Assembly (NCBI GenBank): GCA_018432935.1
Contig: JAHDSF010000006.1
Span: 482,598-546,597 of the forward strand
Reading direction: 5' to 3'
Source of the DNA: Rhodospirillales bacterium
GTDB lineage: Bacteria > Pseudomonadota > Alphaproteobacteria > Rhodospirillales > Shumkoniaceae
DNA length: 64,000 nucleotides
The position numbers and the translations under genes are program-made. The notes under the pieces were generated by a model. That model did no database searches, was not told the DNA's origin, and was given only the letters and a program-made list of their open reading frames with translations. How positions within the stretch are numbered: the stretch's first letter is position 1; each line of letters opens with the position of its first letter. Positions 1-6,444 of the stretch are shown in pieces.

Positions 1-97
1 CGCCGATGGCGGCCACGGAGACCAGGCCGGCAATCAGGCCGTACTCGATGGCGGTGGCGCCGGACTCGTCGCGGAGGAAAGACTTGATGAACGACAT
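1..97 (-). CDS. Flp/Fap-type pilin (N-terminal part only)
   Basis: The gene runs off the left edge, so only the first 32 residues are visible. They begin MSFIKSFLRDESGATAIEYG and continue into a hydrophobic segment. This is the hallmark of Flp/Fap pilins: a short basic leader, a Gly before the conserved Glu-Tyr pair of the mature N-terminus, then a membrane helix. Flp subunits polymerise into Tad (tight adherence) pili after cleavage by a TadV-type prepilin peptidase. An AGGAG box lies about 8 bases before the ATG. The vWA TadG-like gene at 353-1822 and two TadE-like genes nearby support a Tad locus continuing to the left. Confidence 0.9.
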   Translation of the reverse strand, partial: MSFIKSFLRDESGATAIEYGLIAGLVSVAAIG

Positions 98-191
98 GTG
101 AAGAGCTCCTGTTGGGATCGGGAACGGAAACGCATTGTTAACCATTCCACGCTACAGACGAACAGTCAAAACTTTAATACGCGGCTGTATT

Positions 192-220
192 TTGACCGTC
201 ATATACTAAAAGCATACTAT
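192..220 (+). promoter_or_regulatory. Candidate sigma-70-type promoter facing the TadG-like gene
   Basis: TTGACC (192-197) and TACTAT (215-220) are separated by 17 bases inside an AT-rich 255-bp gap between the divergent pilin and TadG-like genes. Transcription would run rightwards into the gene at 353. This is a pattern match only. Confidence 0.45.
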
Positions 221-231
221 AGTTTTCTCCT

Positions 232-261
232 AATTTTAGGGAAAATGCGTAAAATTTTAGG
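232..261 (+). repeat. 9-bp direct repeat AATTTTAGG, two copies 21 bp apart
   Basis: AATTTTAGG occurs at 232-240 and again at 253-261. The start-to-start distance is 21 bp, two helical turns, so a protein could bind both copies on one DNA face. The copies lie just downstream of the candidate promoter and upstream of the TadG-like gene, so they may be regulator sites in the pilus control region. Confidence 0.4.
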
Positions 262-352
262 AAACCATAGGCCTGAATTTCCGATTCGTTCCGATGCTTC
301 TCCTCGGATATCCTTATCCTAGGTCCATCCGCCCTTTATCCGGAGAAGCGCA

Positions 353-1822
353 ATGCGCTCTTGGCGCGCAAGGATGGCAGTACGGTCTCGGCGATTGGCG
401 GCGCGGCTGATCCGCGATCGCCGCGGCGCCGCGGCGGTTCTGCTCGCCCTGGCGGCGGCGCCGCTGGTCATCGCCGTGGGAATCGGGGTCGACGTCGCCC
501 GCGGCTACATGGTGAAGTCGCGGCTGTCCTCGGCGCTTGACGCCGCCGCCCTTGCCGGCGGCCGGTCGTTCTTCCTGCCCACTCGCGATGCCGACATCCA
601 GATGTATTTCGATGCCAATTTCCCGGCCGGGTACATGGATGCGCAAGCAACCGACCCGAAGATCGTCGTCGATGAGGAAGAGGAGACGGTGCGCCTCGAG
701 AGCACCGCGACCGTCCCCACCACCTTCATGCGGGTGGGCGGCTTCGAGACCATGGACGTGCGCGCCTTCGTCGAGGTGAAGCGCCAGCTCACCGCCATCG
801 ACCTGGTGCTGTCGATCGACATCTCCGGCTCGATGGCCTCCTCGATGTCCTCGGGAGGAACCCGCATCTCGGCCGCCCGCACGGCGGCGACCGAGCTCGT
901 CAACATCCTGTTCGGCAACGACGCGACAAAGGAGTTCCTCAAGATCGGCCTGGTGCCGTGGAGTTCGAAGGTCAAGGTCTGGACCAACGGCTCTACCTAT
1001 GACAGTTCCGCCACCACCAACACGACCGTGCCGTCCTTCACCAATCCGGTCACGGGGACCTCGCAGACCCGGGTCTACTACGCCAACAACTCGCCGGTAC
1101 CGTTGCTGAGCGCGCCGCCCTCCAACTGGAAAGGCTGCACCTACGACCGGTTCCTCAAAGACAGCGTCGACAACGACGGCGACATCTGGGACATCGCCGG
1201 CACCATCGGCAACAAGGCCTGGATGGCCTGGGAGCCGGTCGGGCCCGAAGGCGAGCCGACTTCCAGCAGCTACACACGGTGCAGCTCGGCGATCGGCTAC
1301 AACGAGTGCATCGCCTGCCCGAACCACGGCATCACGCCGCTTCAGAACGCCAAGCAGACGATTCTCGACGCCATCGACGACCTGCAGAGCCCGACCGGCA
1401 ACACCAACATCCCGGGCGGACTCGGCTGGGCATGGCGGGTCCTGAGCAAGGAGGTCCCCTTCGACCAGGCCGGGCCGGACGATCCGCAGCGTCGCAAGAC
1501 CAAGGCGATCGTCCTTCTCACCGACGGCGAGAACGTCGGCGGCAGCGGCGACGGCTACAAGGGCGTGTTCGGCACCGGCTCGGCCGCCCAGGACGAGATG
1601 GACGCACGTCTGCGCCTGCTCGCCACCAACATCAAGAGCACGGGCGTGGTGATCTACGTCGTCCAGTTCGCAAACGCCGGCACCGAGCTGCAGACGCTGC
1701 TGAAGAGCGTGGCGAGCGCCCAGAATGCTCCCTACTACCACTACGCGCCCGACGCCGCGACCCTGCAGCAGGTGTTCCGCGAGGTTGCCAACCACGTCTC
1801 CGAGCTGCGGCTGTCGCAGTAG
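353..1822 (+). CDS. TadG-like pilus-assembly protein with von Willebrand factor A domain
   Basis: This 489-residue protein has a single N-terminal membrane segment (about residues 25-47) after a run of arginines, followed by the TadE/TadG-type stretch ALDAAALAGG. A vWA domain starts at about residue 148. Its metal-ion-dependent adhesion site is visible as D156-x-S158-x-S160, and a later LLTDGEN strand is also typical. Such proteins anchor in the inner membrane and work with Tad/Flp pili in surface attachment. The ATG is preceded by GGAGAAGCGCA. It is transcribed away from the pilin and converges with two TadE-like genes 115 bp downstream. Cysteines at about residues 263-324 may form periplasmic disulfides. 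Confidence 0.85.
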   Translation: MRSWRARMAVRSRRLAARLIRDRRGAAAVLLALAAAPLVIAVGIGVDVARGYMVKSRLSSALDAAALAGGRSFFLPTRDADIQMYFDANFPAGYMDAQATDPKIVVDEEEETVRLESTATVPTTFMRVGGFETMDVRAFVEVKRQLTAIDLVLSIDISGSMASSMSSGGTRISAARTAATELVNILFGNDATKEFLKIGLVPWSSKVKVWTNGSTYDSSATTNTTVPSFTNPVTGTSQTRVYYANNSPVPLLSAPPSNWKGCTYDRFLKDSVDNDGDIWDIAGTIGNKAWMAWEPVGPEGEPTSSSYTRCSSAIGYNECIACPNHGITPLQNAKQTILDAIDDLQSPTGNTNIPGGLGWAWRVLSKEVPFDQAGPDDPQRRKTKAIVLLTDGENVGGSGDGYKGVFGTGSAAQDEMDARLRLLATNIKSTGVVIYVVQFANAGTELQTLLKSVASAQNAPYYHYAPDAATLQQVFREVANHVSELRLSQ

Positions 1823-1936
1823 GGAAGTTCCCGCCCGACATCGGCGGCCGCGCAGCCTCCTCCGGAGCTCGTTGCGGATGATGGCTGACCTCATGGCGCG
1901 CCAGGCTTGCCATCAGGTCCCGTTACGCGGCCGGTA

Positions 1937-2506
1937 TCAGCCCGCTTCGATGCTGTCGAGATTCGAGAACCGCGGCCGAAAGATGGCGCGTCGGTAGAGG
2001 GTGGCGGCGGAGAAGACGTCGGGCAGGAACATCGGCTCGAACTCGAAAAAGACCTCGGCGCCCAGGGCCGTCTCTCCCTGCCGCACCACCATGCCCTCGG
2101 GCAGGGTGGCGGTGCTGCCGGCGGTGCCGAAGGTGCTGCCGTTGGCGGCGCCGCCCCACGAGCGTTGCCAGGCGATCGTCGCCGTGCCGGACGGGTTGTT
2201 GATGGCGGTGACCAGGACCTGGATGCTGCTGCCGTCGACGGAGAACGGCTCCATCACGTGGTAGGTGATCTTGAAGAGGTCGGCGATGTCCGATTCCTTC
2301 AGGCGTTCGGCCTGGGATACGAGGTCGGCGATGGTGGCGGCGGTGCGCTCGCTCTTCTGCGCCGCCAGCACGTAACGGGTCGCGTCGACGCCGCCCAGGA
2401 TCAGAGTGACGAAGATGGGCGTCGCCACGGCCATCTCGACGCATGCCATCCCCTTGCGGCAGCTGCCGAGGCGACGGAGCAGGACGGACAGGCGGCGGAG
2501 CATCAT
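1937..2506 (-). CDS. TadE-like minor pilin
   Basis: The 189-residue protein starts MMLRRLSVLLRRL. A prepilin-like segment follows, with Glu at position 24 (CVEMAVATPIF), as in TadE-family pseudopilins. The rest is a periplasmic domain without recognisable motifs. The start ATG overlaps the TGA of the upstream TadE-like gene (ATGA at 2503-2506), indicating translational coupling, so I prefer this start to longer in-frame alternatives. A role in Tad pilus assembly is inferred from the family and from the neighbouring pilin and TadG-like genes. Confidence 0.8.
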   Translation of the reverse strand: MMLRRLSVLLRRLGSCRKGMACVEMAVATPIFVTLILGGVDATRYVLAAQKSERTAATIADLVSQAERLKESDIADLFKITYHVMEPFSVDGSSIQVLVTAINNPSGTATIAWQRSWGGAANGSTFGTAGSTATLPEGMVVRQGETALGAEVFFEFEPMFLPDVFSAATLYRRAIFRPRFSNLDSIEAG

Positions 2507-3093
2507 GGAGTGGTTCCCCACGGCTCGTTGCGGACCGCGACCGAAGCGGAGATCGGGATCTTGCCGTCCTTGCCGATGAAGCCGGCGGTGAACGGGGTCA
2601 GCAGCTCCCAATTGTAGCGGATGCGATAGAGCACGATGTCGCCGGATCCACCGACCCCGGGGACACCGACGTCAGCGTCGCGTACTCCGTTGCTGTTGCT
2701 GTCGGTGAAGGTCTCGCCATCGTCGTAGGCGCCGTTCGCGTTGCCGTCGACGTACGTCTCGCCGGTGCCGATCGCGCCGAAGTTGGGATAGACCAGGGTA
2801 TCGACTTGGATCTTGGTCATATCCACCAAGCCGATCGTGCGGTCCTCGATGATCGCGAGGATGGCGTCCGCGCGGGACATGCCCTCCTCGGTCCGGCCGG
2901 TGATGCCGTAGCGCGACGCCTCGCGCACGCTCGCCTCGAGCAGCGACATCACGAAGAAGGCCATGCCGAGCTCGAGGATTCCCATCAGCAGGACGACCAG
3001 GATCGGCGTCACCAGGGCGAACTCGATGAGCACGGAGCCCCGTTCGCCGAGGCGCCGCCGCCACGTCTTCTGGGCTGGCGAGCGGATGGACAC
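2503..3093 (-). CDS. TadE-like protein with EF-hand-like calcium loops
   Basis: Using the GTG start at 3093, which has GGAGG four bases upstream, the protein has 196 residues. A TadE segment lies at residues 17-50 (GSVLIEFALVTPILVVLLMG). An aspartate- and asparagine-rich stretch at residues 116-139 contains DGNANGAYDDGE, a textbook EF-hand/dockerin loop (D1, N3, N5, G6, E12), then a second partial loop DSNSNGVRD. Calcium loops are not a standard part of TadE proteins. A longer form from a GTG at 3120 is possible but has no ribosome-binding site. The gene is first in a two-gene operon with the TadE-like gene at 1937-2506, joined by an ATGA overlap. Confidence 0.8.
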   Translation of the reverse strand: MSIRSPAQKTWRRRLGERGSVLIEFALVTPILVVLLMGILELGMAFFVMSLLEASVREASRYGITGRTEEGMSRADAILAIIEDRTIGLVDMTKIQVDTLVYPNFGAIGTGETYVDGNANGAYDDGETFTDSNSNGVRDADVGVPGVGGSGDIVLYRIRYNWELLTPFTAGFIGKDGKIPISASVAVRNEPWGTTP

Positions 3094-3205
3094 GCATCCT
3101 CCACGGACACACCAAGTCACGATGATGGTACGACCGCGCCCGCGGCGAGCCGAATCTTTGATTCACCAGCGTTTTTCCGGTGAATGCGCGGAAGAATTGG
3201 CTAAA

Positions 3206-4162
3206 ATGCCGCGCATGACGATCGCTGCGGATCCGTGTCCCGTCGGCCTGCGCGGCATCGTGCCGGCCATGAACACTCCGTTCGACGCCGACGGAGCCGT
3301 CGACCTCGCCGGCGTGCGGCGCTGCACCCGCTTCCTGATCGCCGCCGGATGCGCCGGGGCCCTGGTTCCCGCGGTGGCGGCCGAGGTGGGCTCGCTGTCC
3401 GTGGACGAGCGCCGTGCCATCGTCGCCGCGGTGCTGGAAGAGGCGGCAGGCCGGCTGCCGGTGATCGTAGGGCTCAGCGGGCTCGAGCCTGCGGCCAGGC
3501 TTGCCACGGCGCGGGCCGCGGACCGCGAAGGCGCCGCGGGCGTGCTCTACAACCCGCCGCCGGAAGAGCGGGGGGCGGCGCTGGAGACGGCGCTGGCCGG
3601 GATCGCGGAGACGGGGGTGCCGCTGATCATGCTGCAGGACCTCGACTGGACCGGGGCGGGCATTCCGTTCGACCAGATCGTCCGCCTGTTCGAGCGCATT
3701 CCCGCCTTTCGCGCGCTCAAGGTGGAGGTGGTGCCGGCCGGCCCCAAGTACCGCGCGGTGCTGGAGGCGACCGCAGGGCGGATGCACACCAGCGGTGGCT
3801 GGGCGGCGGGGCAGATGATCGAGGCGCTGCAGTACGGCGTCCACGCCTTCATGCCGACCGCGATGGAGCCCCTCTACGTGCGGGTGTTCTCGCTGTTCCG
3901 CGGCGGCGATGTGGCGGCCGCCCGCGCCCTGTTCGAGCGGATGCTGCCGGCGCTCGCGTTCGCCAACCAGCACGTCAACGTCAGCATCCGCTTCCTCAAG
4001 ATGCTGCGGGTGGCGGAGGGCGTGTTCGCCACCGCTCGGTGCCGCCCGCCGGTGCCCGCGTTCGACGCCGTGCAGTCAGCCGAGGCCGAGCACCTGATCC
4101 GCCGCATCGTCGCGGAGGAGGAGGTTTCTGGCCGCTTGCCGGGCGGGACGCCGGCACGGTAG
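3206..4162 (+). CDS. Dihydrodipicolinate synthase (DapA)-family aldolase/lyase, atypical active site
   Basis: The roughly 318-residue protein has DapA-family TIM-barrel features: VGLRGIVPAMNTPFDADGAVD at the N-terminus, VLYNPPP at about residue 114, and a Schiff-base lysine candidate K172 in FRALKVEVV. Two catalytic features of true DapA are missing. The GTTGES strand, which carries the proton-relay threonine, reads AVAAEVG here. The YNVP tyrosine strand reads LQDLDW. Lysine biosynthesis is therefore unlikely; an uncharacterised 2-keto-acid aldolase or lyase is a better guess. ATG 3206 is chosen for a GGAAG about 11 bases upstream; ATG 3215 is the alternative. The gene ends just before the split tRNA-Leu. 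Confidence 0.75.
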   Translation: MPRMTIAADPCPVGLRGIVPAMNTPFDADGAVDLAGVRRCTRFLIAAGCAGALVPAVAAEVGSLSVDERRAIVAAVLEEAAGRLPVIVGLSGLEPAARLATARAADREGAAGVLYNPPPEERGAALETALAGIAETGVPLIMLQDLDWTGAGIPFDQIVRLFERIPAFRALKVEVVPAGPKYRAVLEATAGRMHTSGGWAAGQMIEALQYGVHAFMPTAMEPLYVRVFSLFRGGDVAAARALFERMLPALAFANQHVNVSIRFLKMLRVAEGVFATARCRPPVPAFDAVQSAEAEHLIRRIVAEEEVSGRLPGGTPAR

Positions 4163-4174
4163 GCTCGCCCGCAC

Positions 4175-4215
4175 GCGGGCGTGGTGGAACTGGCAGACAC
4201 AAGGGACTTAAAATC
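4175..4215 (+). pseudogene. 5' half of tRNA-Leu(UAA), cut in the anticodon arm
   Basis: The sequence has the acceptor strand GCGGGCG, a leucine-type D arm (TGGTGGAACTGGCAGACAC), anticodon strand AGGGA and loop CTTAAAA (anticodon TAA). It stops after TC, where the anticodon stem should continue CCT. The missing part is found at 5648-5699. Joining 4175-4208 to 5648-5699 gives a perfect 86-nt tRNA-Leu with a full acceptor stem (GCGGGCG/CGCCCGC), anticodon stem (AGGGA/TCCCT) and variable arm. In its present state no contiguous tRNA can be made from it. Confidence 0.9.
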
Positions 4216-4273
4216 GTAGGTATAAGCCATTGATTTTAAAAGATTTTTTTCGAATTCGGTTTGGGCAACTTTG

Positions 4274-4303
4274 GCACAGTCGAGCACAGTCGAGCACAGT
4301 CGA
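4274..4303 (+). repeat. Three tandem copies of GCACAGTCGA (left arm of element)
   Basis: The 10-bp unit occurs at 4274, 4284 and 4294. The hexamer GCACAG recurs three times in the non-coding right end of the element (5536, 5587, 5599) and once inside the gene (4733). Short same-strand repeats at both ends resemble arm-type binding sites of lambda-like integrases. Confidence 0.6.
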
Positions 4304-4310
4304 AAGGCGG

Positions 4311-4339
4311 TTTGCATATACGATAGAAGGACTTATCCT
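4311..4339 (+). promoter_or_regulatory. Candidate promoter for the intron-bearing tRNA-Leu
   Basis: TTTGCA (4311-4316) and TATCCT (4334-4339) are separated by 17 bases. The predicted start lies about 5-6 bases before the tRNA 5' end. The same -35 sequence is seen at the tRNA-Thr gene near 60.6 kb. Confidence 0.45.
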
Positions 4340-4350
4340 TCAGTACCAGA

Positions 4351-4650
4351 GCGGACGTGGTGGAATTGGTAGACACAACAGACTTGGACAACGAGTGCCC
4401 CAGGGGAAACGCTGGGAGTAGAACTGCTCAAACTCGGGGAACCCTTAACAGCGCGGCTGATGGCAATCCCGAGCCAAGCCCGTTCAACGGGAAGGTGTAG
4501 AGACTAGACGAGCAGCACCTAAAGCGGCACAATCGCCAAGGTGAAGGGATAGTCCAGACCACAAACGCACGTCGCGGCGGTGAAAACCGTAGTGGTATGA
4601 AAATCTGTTGGGCTTTGCCCGTGCGGGTTCGAGTCCCGCCGTCCGCACCA
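4351..4650 (+). tRNA. tRNA-Leu(UAA) interrupted by a group I intron
   Basis: Exon 1 is 4351-4385 and ends ACAGACTT. Exon 2 is 4600-4650 and starts AAAATCTGT. Spliced, they form an 86-nt leucine tRNA: acceptor stem GCGGACG/CGTCCGC, anticodon stem ACAGA/TCTGT, loop CTTAAAA (anticodon TAA), variable arm GGGC/GCCC, T arm GCGGG/CCCGC and an encoded CCA. The 214-nt intron sits after U34, the same position as the well-known cyanobacterial and plastid tRNA-Leu(UAA) intron. It differs at many positions from the split host tRNA-Leu around it, so it was not copied from it. It would read UUA and UUG, replacing the function lost when the host gene was cut. Confidence 0.93.
4386..4599 (+). ncRNA. Self-splicing group I intron (IC3-like)
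   Basis: Conserved group I core elements are visible in order: a Q-type stretch AATCCCGAGCCAAGC, an R-type stretch GAAGGTGTAGAGACTAGACG and an S-type stretch GAAGGGATAGTCCAG. These closely resemble the small IC3 tRNA introns, such as that of Azoarcus tRNA-Ile. The intron ends in G (4599), as group I introns must. The internal guide GAGT at 4393-4396 pairs with the exon end ACTT and leaves the expected U-G wobble at the 5' splice site. No homing endonuclease is encoded, as expected for 214 nt. Confidence 0.93.
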
Positions 4651-4685
4651 AAACCAGCAAGACAGATACTTGCGAAGGGGGGGCA

Positions 4686-5534
4686 ATGGAACTGGAGCTG
4701 GTTGCAAAGTTTACCGGCGAAGACGCCGATCAGCACAGGCTGCCCGCTTATGAGGGTGCCCAATCCCTGCAAGGAATAGCGCGCGGCTTAGTGCTGATAA
4801 GCCATTACGTCGCGACAGGAACGATTCGAAAGCGCTATCCATACTCGCCTGACATTCGCGTGTTTATGACTCCCCCACGCAGGGGAAGTATGGAGACGCT
4901 CTACGAGCTTGTCTCCGTTCCAGGACTACTGACGTTGGGCGGCGCACTTGTACTCAGTGTGACAGGCAATTTGCTCACTGACTTTGTTAAGCGCGTGTTT
5001 TCCAGGACAGTAGGAGAAGACGCGTCTTCTGAAGACGATGCCGATCAAGCAATTGAAGACGCGCGTCCAGGAGACGTGGACGCTCTCGTCGATGCCGTAG
5101 AACCAGCGATTCGTATGGCGCACACGTCAATCAATGCGGGGGCTGGGAACATAGTCCTGATTAGTGGGCACAACAATGTCGTAAACTTCACCCCGCGAAC
5201 AAAGCGATACGTAGAAGACTCTATACGAAGCGACCACTTAGAGAGACTTGATGTCAGTGTAGGTTCGTTTAACGCCAACTCGAAATATGGTAGGGTGTTT
5301 GTTCACGATCTTGGAAAGACAGTTCCGTTCGTCATCGCTAATGAAGCAAATCCGCGCACGATGGCCGTTATATCTTATGGACTCGATTTGTATGTGACTA
5401 AACTCGGAAAAATACGGCGCTACAAGGATAACATATCCTCTGATATTTCAATAACATTTAGGCGTGTTGTCGCAGTTGATGGGAGAACCAAAATGTTTAT
5501 CATATACGATGCAATTAAGATTGAAGAAGCATAG
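4686..5534 (+). CDS. Unrecognised element-borne protein with one probable membrane helix
   Basis: The 282-residue protein is not a family I can name with confidence. Residues 1-80 form a soluble region starting MELELVAKFTGEDADQHRLP. A hydrophobic segment follows (about 83-105, PGLLTLGGALVLSVTGNLL), then an acidic linker (SSEDDADQAIEDARPGD) and a C-terminal region rich in beta strands. No recombinase, nuclease, helicase or toxin motif is visible. The start is preceded by AAGGGGGGGCA; an upstream in-frame ATG inside the tRNA 3' exon is not credible. Codon use is much more A+T-rich than in the neighbours, consistent with transfer. It is the only protein gene of the element and lies 35 bp after its tRNA, so co-transcription is possible. 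Confidence 0.8.
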   Translation: MELELVAKFTGEDADQHRLPAYEGAQSLQGIARGLVLISHYVATGTIRKRYPYSPDIRVFMTPPRRGSMETLYELVSVPGLLTLGGALVLSVTGNLLTDFVKRVFSRTVGEDASSEDDADQAIEDARPGDVDALVDAVEPAIRMAHTSINAGAGNIVLISGHNNVVNFTPRTKRYVEDSIRSDHLERLDVSVGSFNANSKYGRVFVHDLGKTVPFVIANEANPRTMAVISYGLDLYVTKLGKIRRYKDNISSDISITFRRVVAVDGRTKMFIIYDAIKIEEA

Positions 5535-5535
5535 T

Positions 5536-5604
5536 GCACAGCACCAGATGTTGTTTGCGAAAAGCTCCCGCAATGCTGTTAGAGCAGCACAGTTTTCAGC
5601 ACAG
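5536..5604 (+). repeat. GCACAG motifs in the right end of the element
   Basis: GCACAG occurs at 5536-5541, 5587-5592 and 5599-5604, all on the same strand as the left-arm copies. The rest of 5535-5647 shows no gene. A small palindrome GTTG-AG-CAAC (5637-5646) abuts the right core repeat. Confidence 0.45.
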
Positions 5605-5647
5605 CGAAGCGCGTAACGTGTTGAAGACATTACAGAGTTGAGCAACC

Positions 5648-5699
5648 TAAAATCCCTCGCCCACAAGGCTTACGGGTTCGAGTCCCGTCGCCCGCACCA
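5648..5699 (+). pseudogene. 3' half of tRNA-Leu(UAA), separated from its 5' half by the element
   Basis: The sequence starts with the duplicated TAAAATC, completes the anticodon stem (TCCCT), and has a variable arm GCC/GGC, a T arm ACGGG/CCCGT, the acceptor strand CGCCCGC and an encoded CCA. It matches the 5' half at 4175-4215 in every stem. It has lost its promoter-proximal part and cannot give a tRNA on its own. Confidence 0.9.
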
Positions 5700-5742
5700 G
5701 AACCCTGTTCCCGGAGGAAGCGCGGGCAAGGATGCGCAGACG

Positions 5743-6372
5743 CTATCCCTCGGCCCGCCGGTCCTGCTCGTACATCGCCAGCTCCTCGCGGTAGGCGCGG
5801 GCGAGCGCCGGGCGGCGGTGCTGGCGCGGGAGGTAGGCGTTCAGGTTCGGCCACGGCGCGAGATCGATGCCCAGCCCGCGGGTCCAGCCGAGCACGGTGA
5901 CCAGATAGCAGTCCGCCACGGTGAAGCGGTCGAGCAGGCAGTCGCGGCCGGCGAGGTGGCGGTCGACGTAGGCGAAGCGGGGTCCCGCCATTTCGCGAGC
6001 GAAGGCGCGCGCGCCCTCCGGGGCAAGCGGGTGGATCTGCGGGTAGAACACGACCTTGTGCAGCTCCGAGGTGATGAAGCCCAGCCACTGCTGGAGGAGG
6101 GTCCGCTGCCGGCTTTCGGCGGGGACGAGGCCGGCTTCGGGCCTGCGCTCGCCCACGTACTGCAGAACGGCGATGTTCTCGGTCAAAAGCTCGCCTTCGT
6201 CCGTGCGCAGCGTCGGAACCTGGCCCATCGGGTTCACCGCGCGGAACTCCGATCCGTCATCGAGCCGGCCGGTTCGGAGGTCGACGCGATGGAAGGTGGC
6301 GGGAATTTCCGCCTCGTAGAGAGCCACGCGCGTCGCCATGGCGCAGCTCAGCGGCGAGAAGTACAATTGCAT
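5743..6372 (-). CDS. Glutathione S-transferase
   Basis: The 209-residue length is typical of cytosolic bacterial GSTs. The N-terminal thioredoxin-like domain starts MQLYFSPLSCAMATRVAL; the SPLSC stretch is in the position of the catalytic Ser/Cys. The cis-proline strand MGQVPTL and the glutathione-binding ENIAVLQYV (Glu-Asn in place of Glu-Ser) follow. The alpha-helical C-terminal domain contains the N-capping-type motif FTVADCYLV. It probably conjugates glutathione to electrophiles in the cytoplasm. The start has AGGAGG just upstream. It is divergent from the TetR regulator at 6445, which may control it. Confidence 0.88.
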   Translation of the reverse strand: MQLYFSPLSCAMATRVALYEAEIPATFHRVDLRTGRLDDGSEFRAVNPMGQVPTLRTDEGELLTENIAVLQYVGERRPEAGLVPAESRQRTLLQQWLGFITSELHKVVFYPQIHPLAPEGARAFAREMAGPRFAYVDRHLAGRDCLLDRFTVADCYLVTVLGWTRGLGIDLAPWPNLNAYLPRQHRRPALARAYREELAMYEQDRRAEG

Positions 6373-6444
6373 CGGGATCCTCCTGCGTGGCTTTCGTACT
6401 GATTTGCATATATTATGGCCAGGGGGCAAGAGTTTTTATTCGAA

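Larger units (their letters stand above)
4209..5654. mobile_element. 1,439-bp integrative element inserted in the tRNA-Leu(UAA) anticodon loop
   Basis: The element is bounded by a 7-bp direct repeat, TAAAATC (4209-4215 and 5648-5654), which is the 3' part of the tRNA-Leu anticodon loop. A 7-bp core in a tRNA anticodon loop is typical of tyrosine-recombinase crossover. Joining the two inner ends in a circle would give an attP core in which ACCTA and TAGGT form an inverted repeat around the crossover. The element is visibly richer in A+T than its surroundings. Contents in order: three GCACAGTCGA repeats, a promoter, an intron-containing tRNA-Leu(UAA), one protein gene, and three more GCACAG motifs. 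No integrase or transposase is present, so it is either mobilised in trans or is a remnant. Confidence 0.75.

Noticed and set aside
314..1894. Long minus-strand open frame opposite the TadG-like gene
   Set aside because: It is an antisense shadow in high-GC DNA: low-complexity Arg/Ala/Gly composition, no domain, and the opposite strand encodes a clear vWA protein.
4210..5648. Whole insert in tRNA-Leu as one large group I intron or trans-spliced split tRNA
   Set aside because: The insert does not end in G, has only one group I core (inside the inner tRNA), and leaves a 7-bp duplication. These point to site-specific integration, not splicing. Trans-spliced tRNA halves are known from archaea, and no pairing extensions are seen here.
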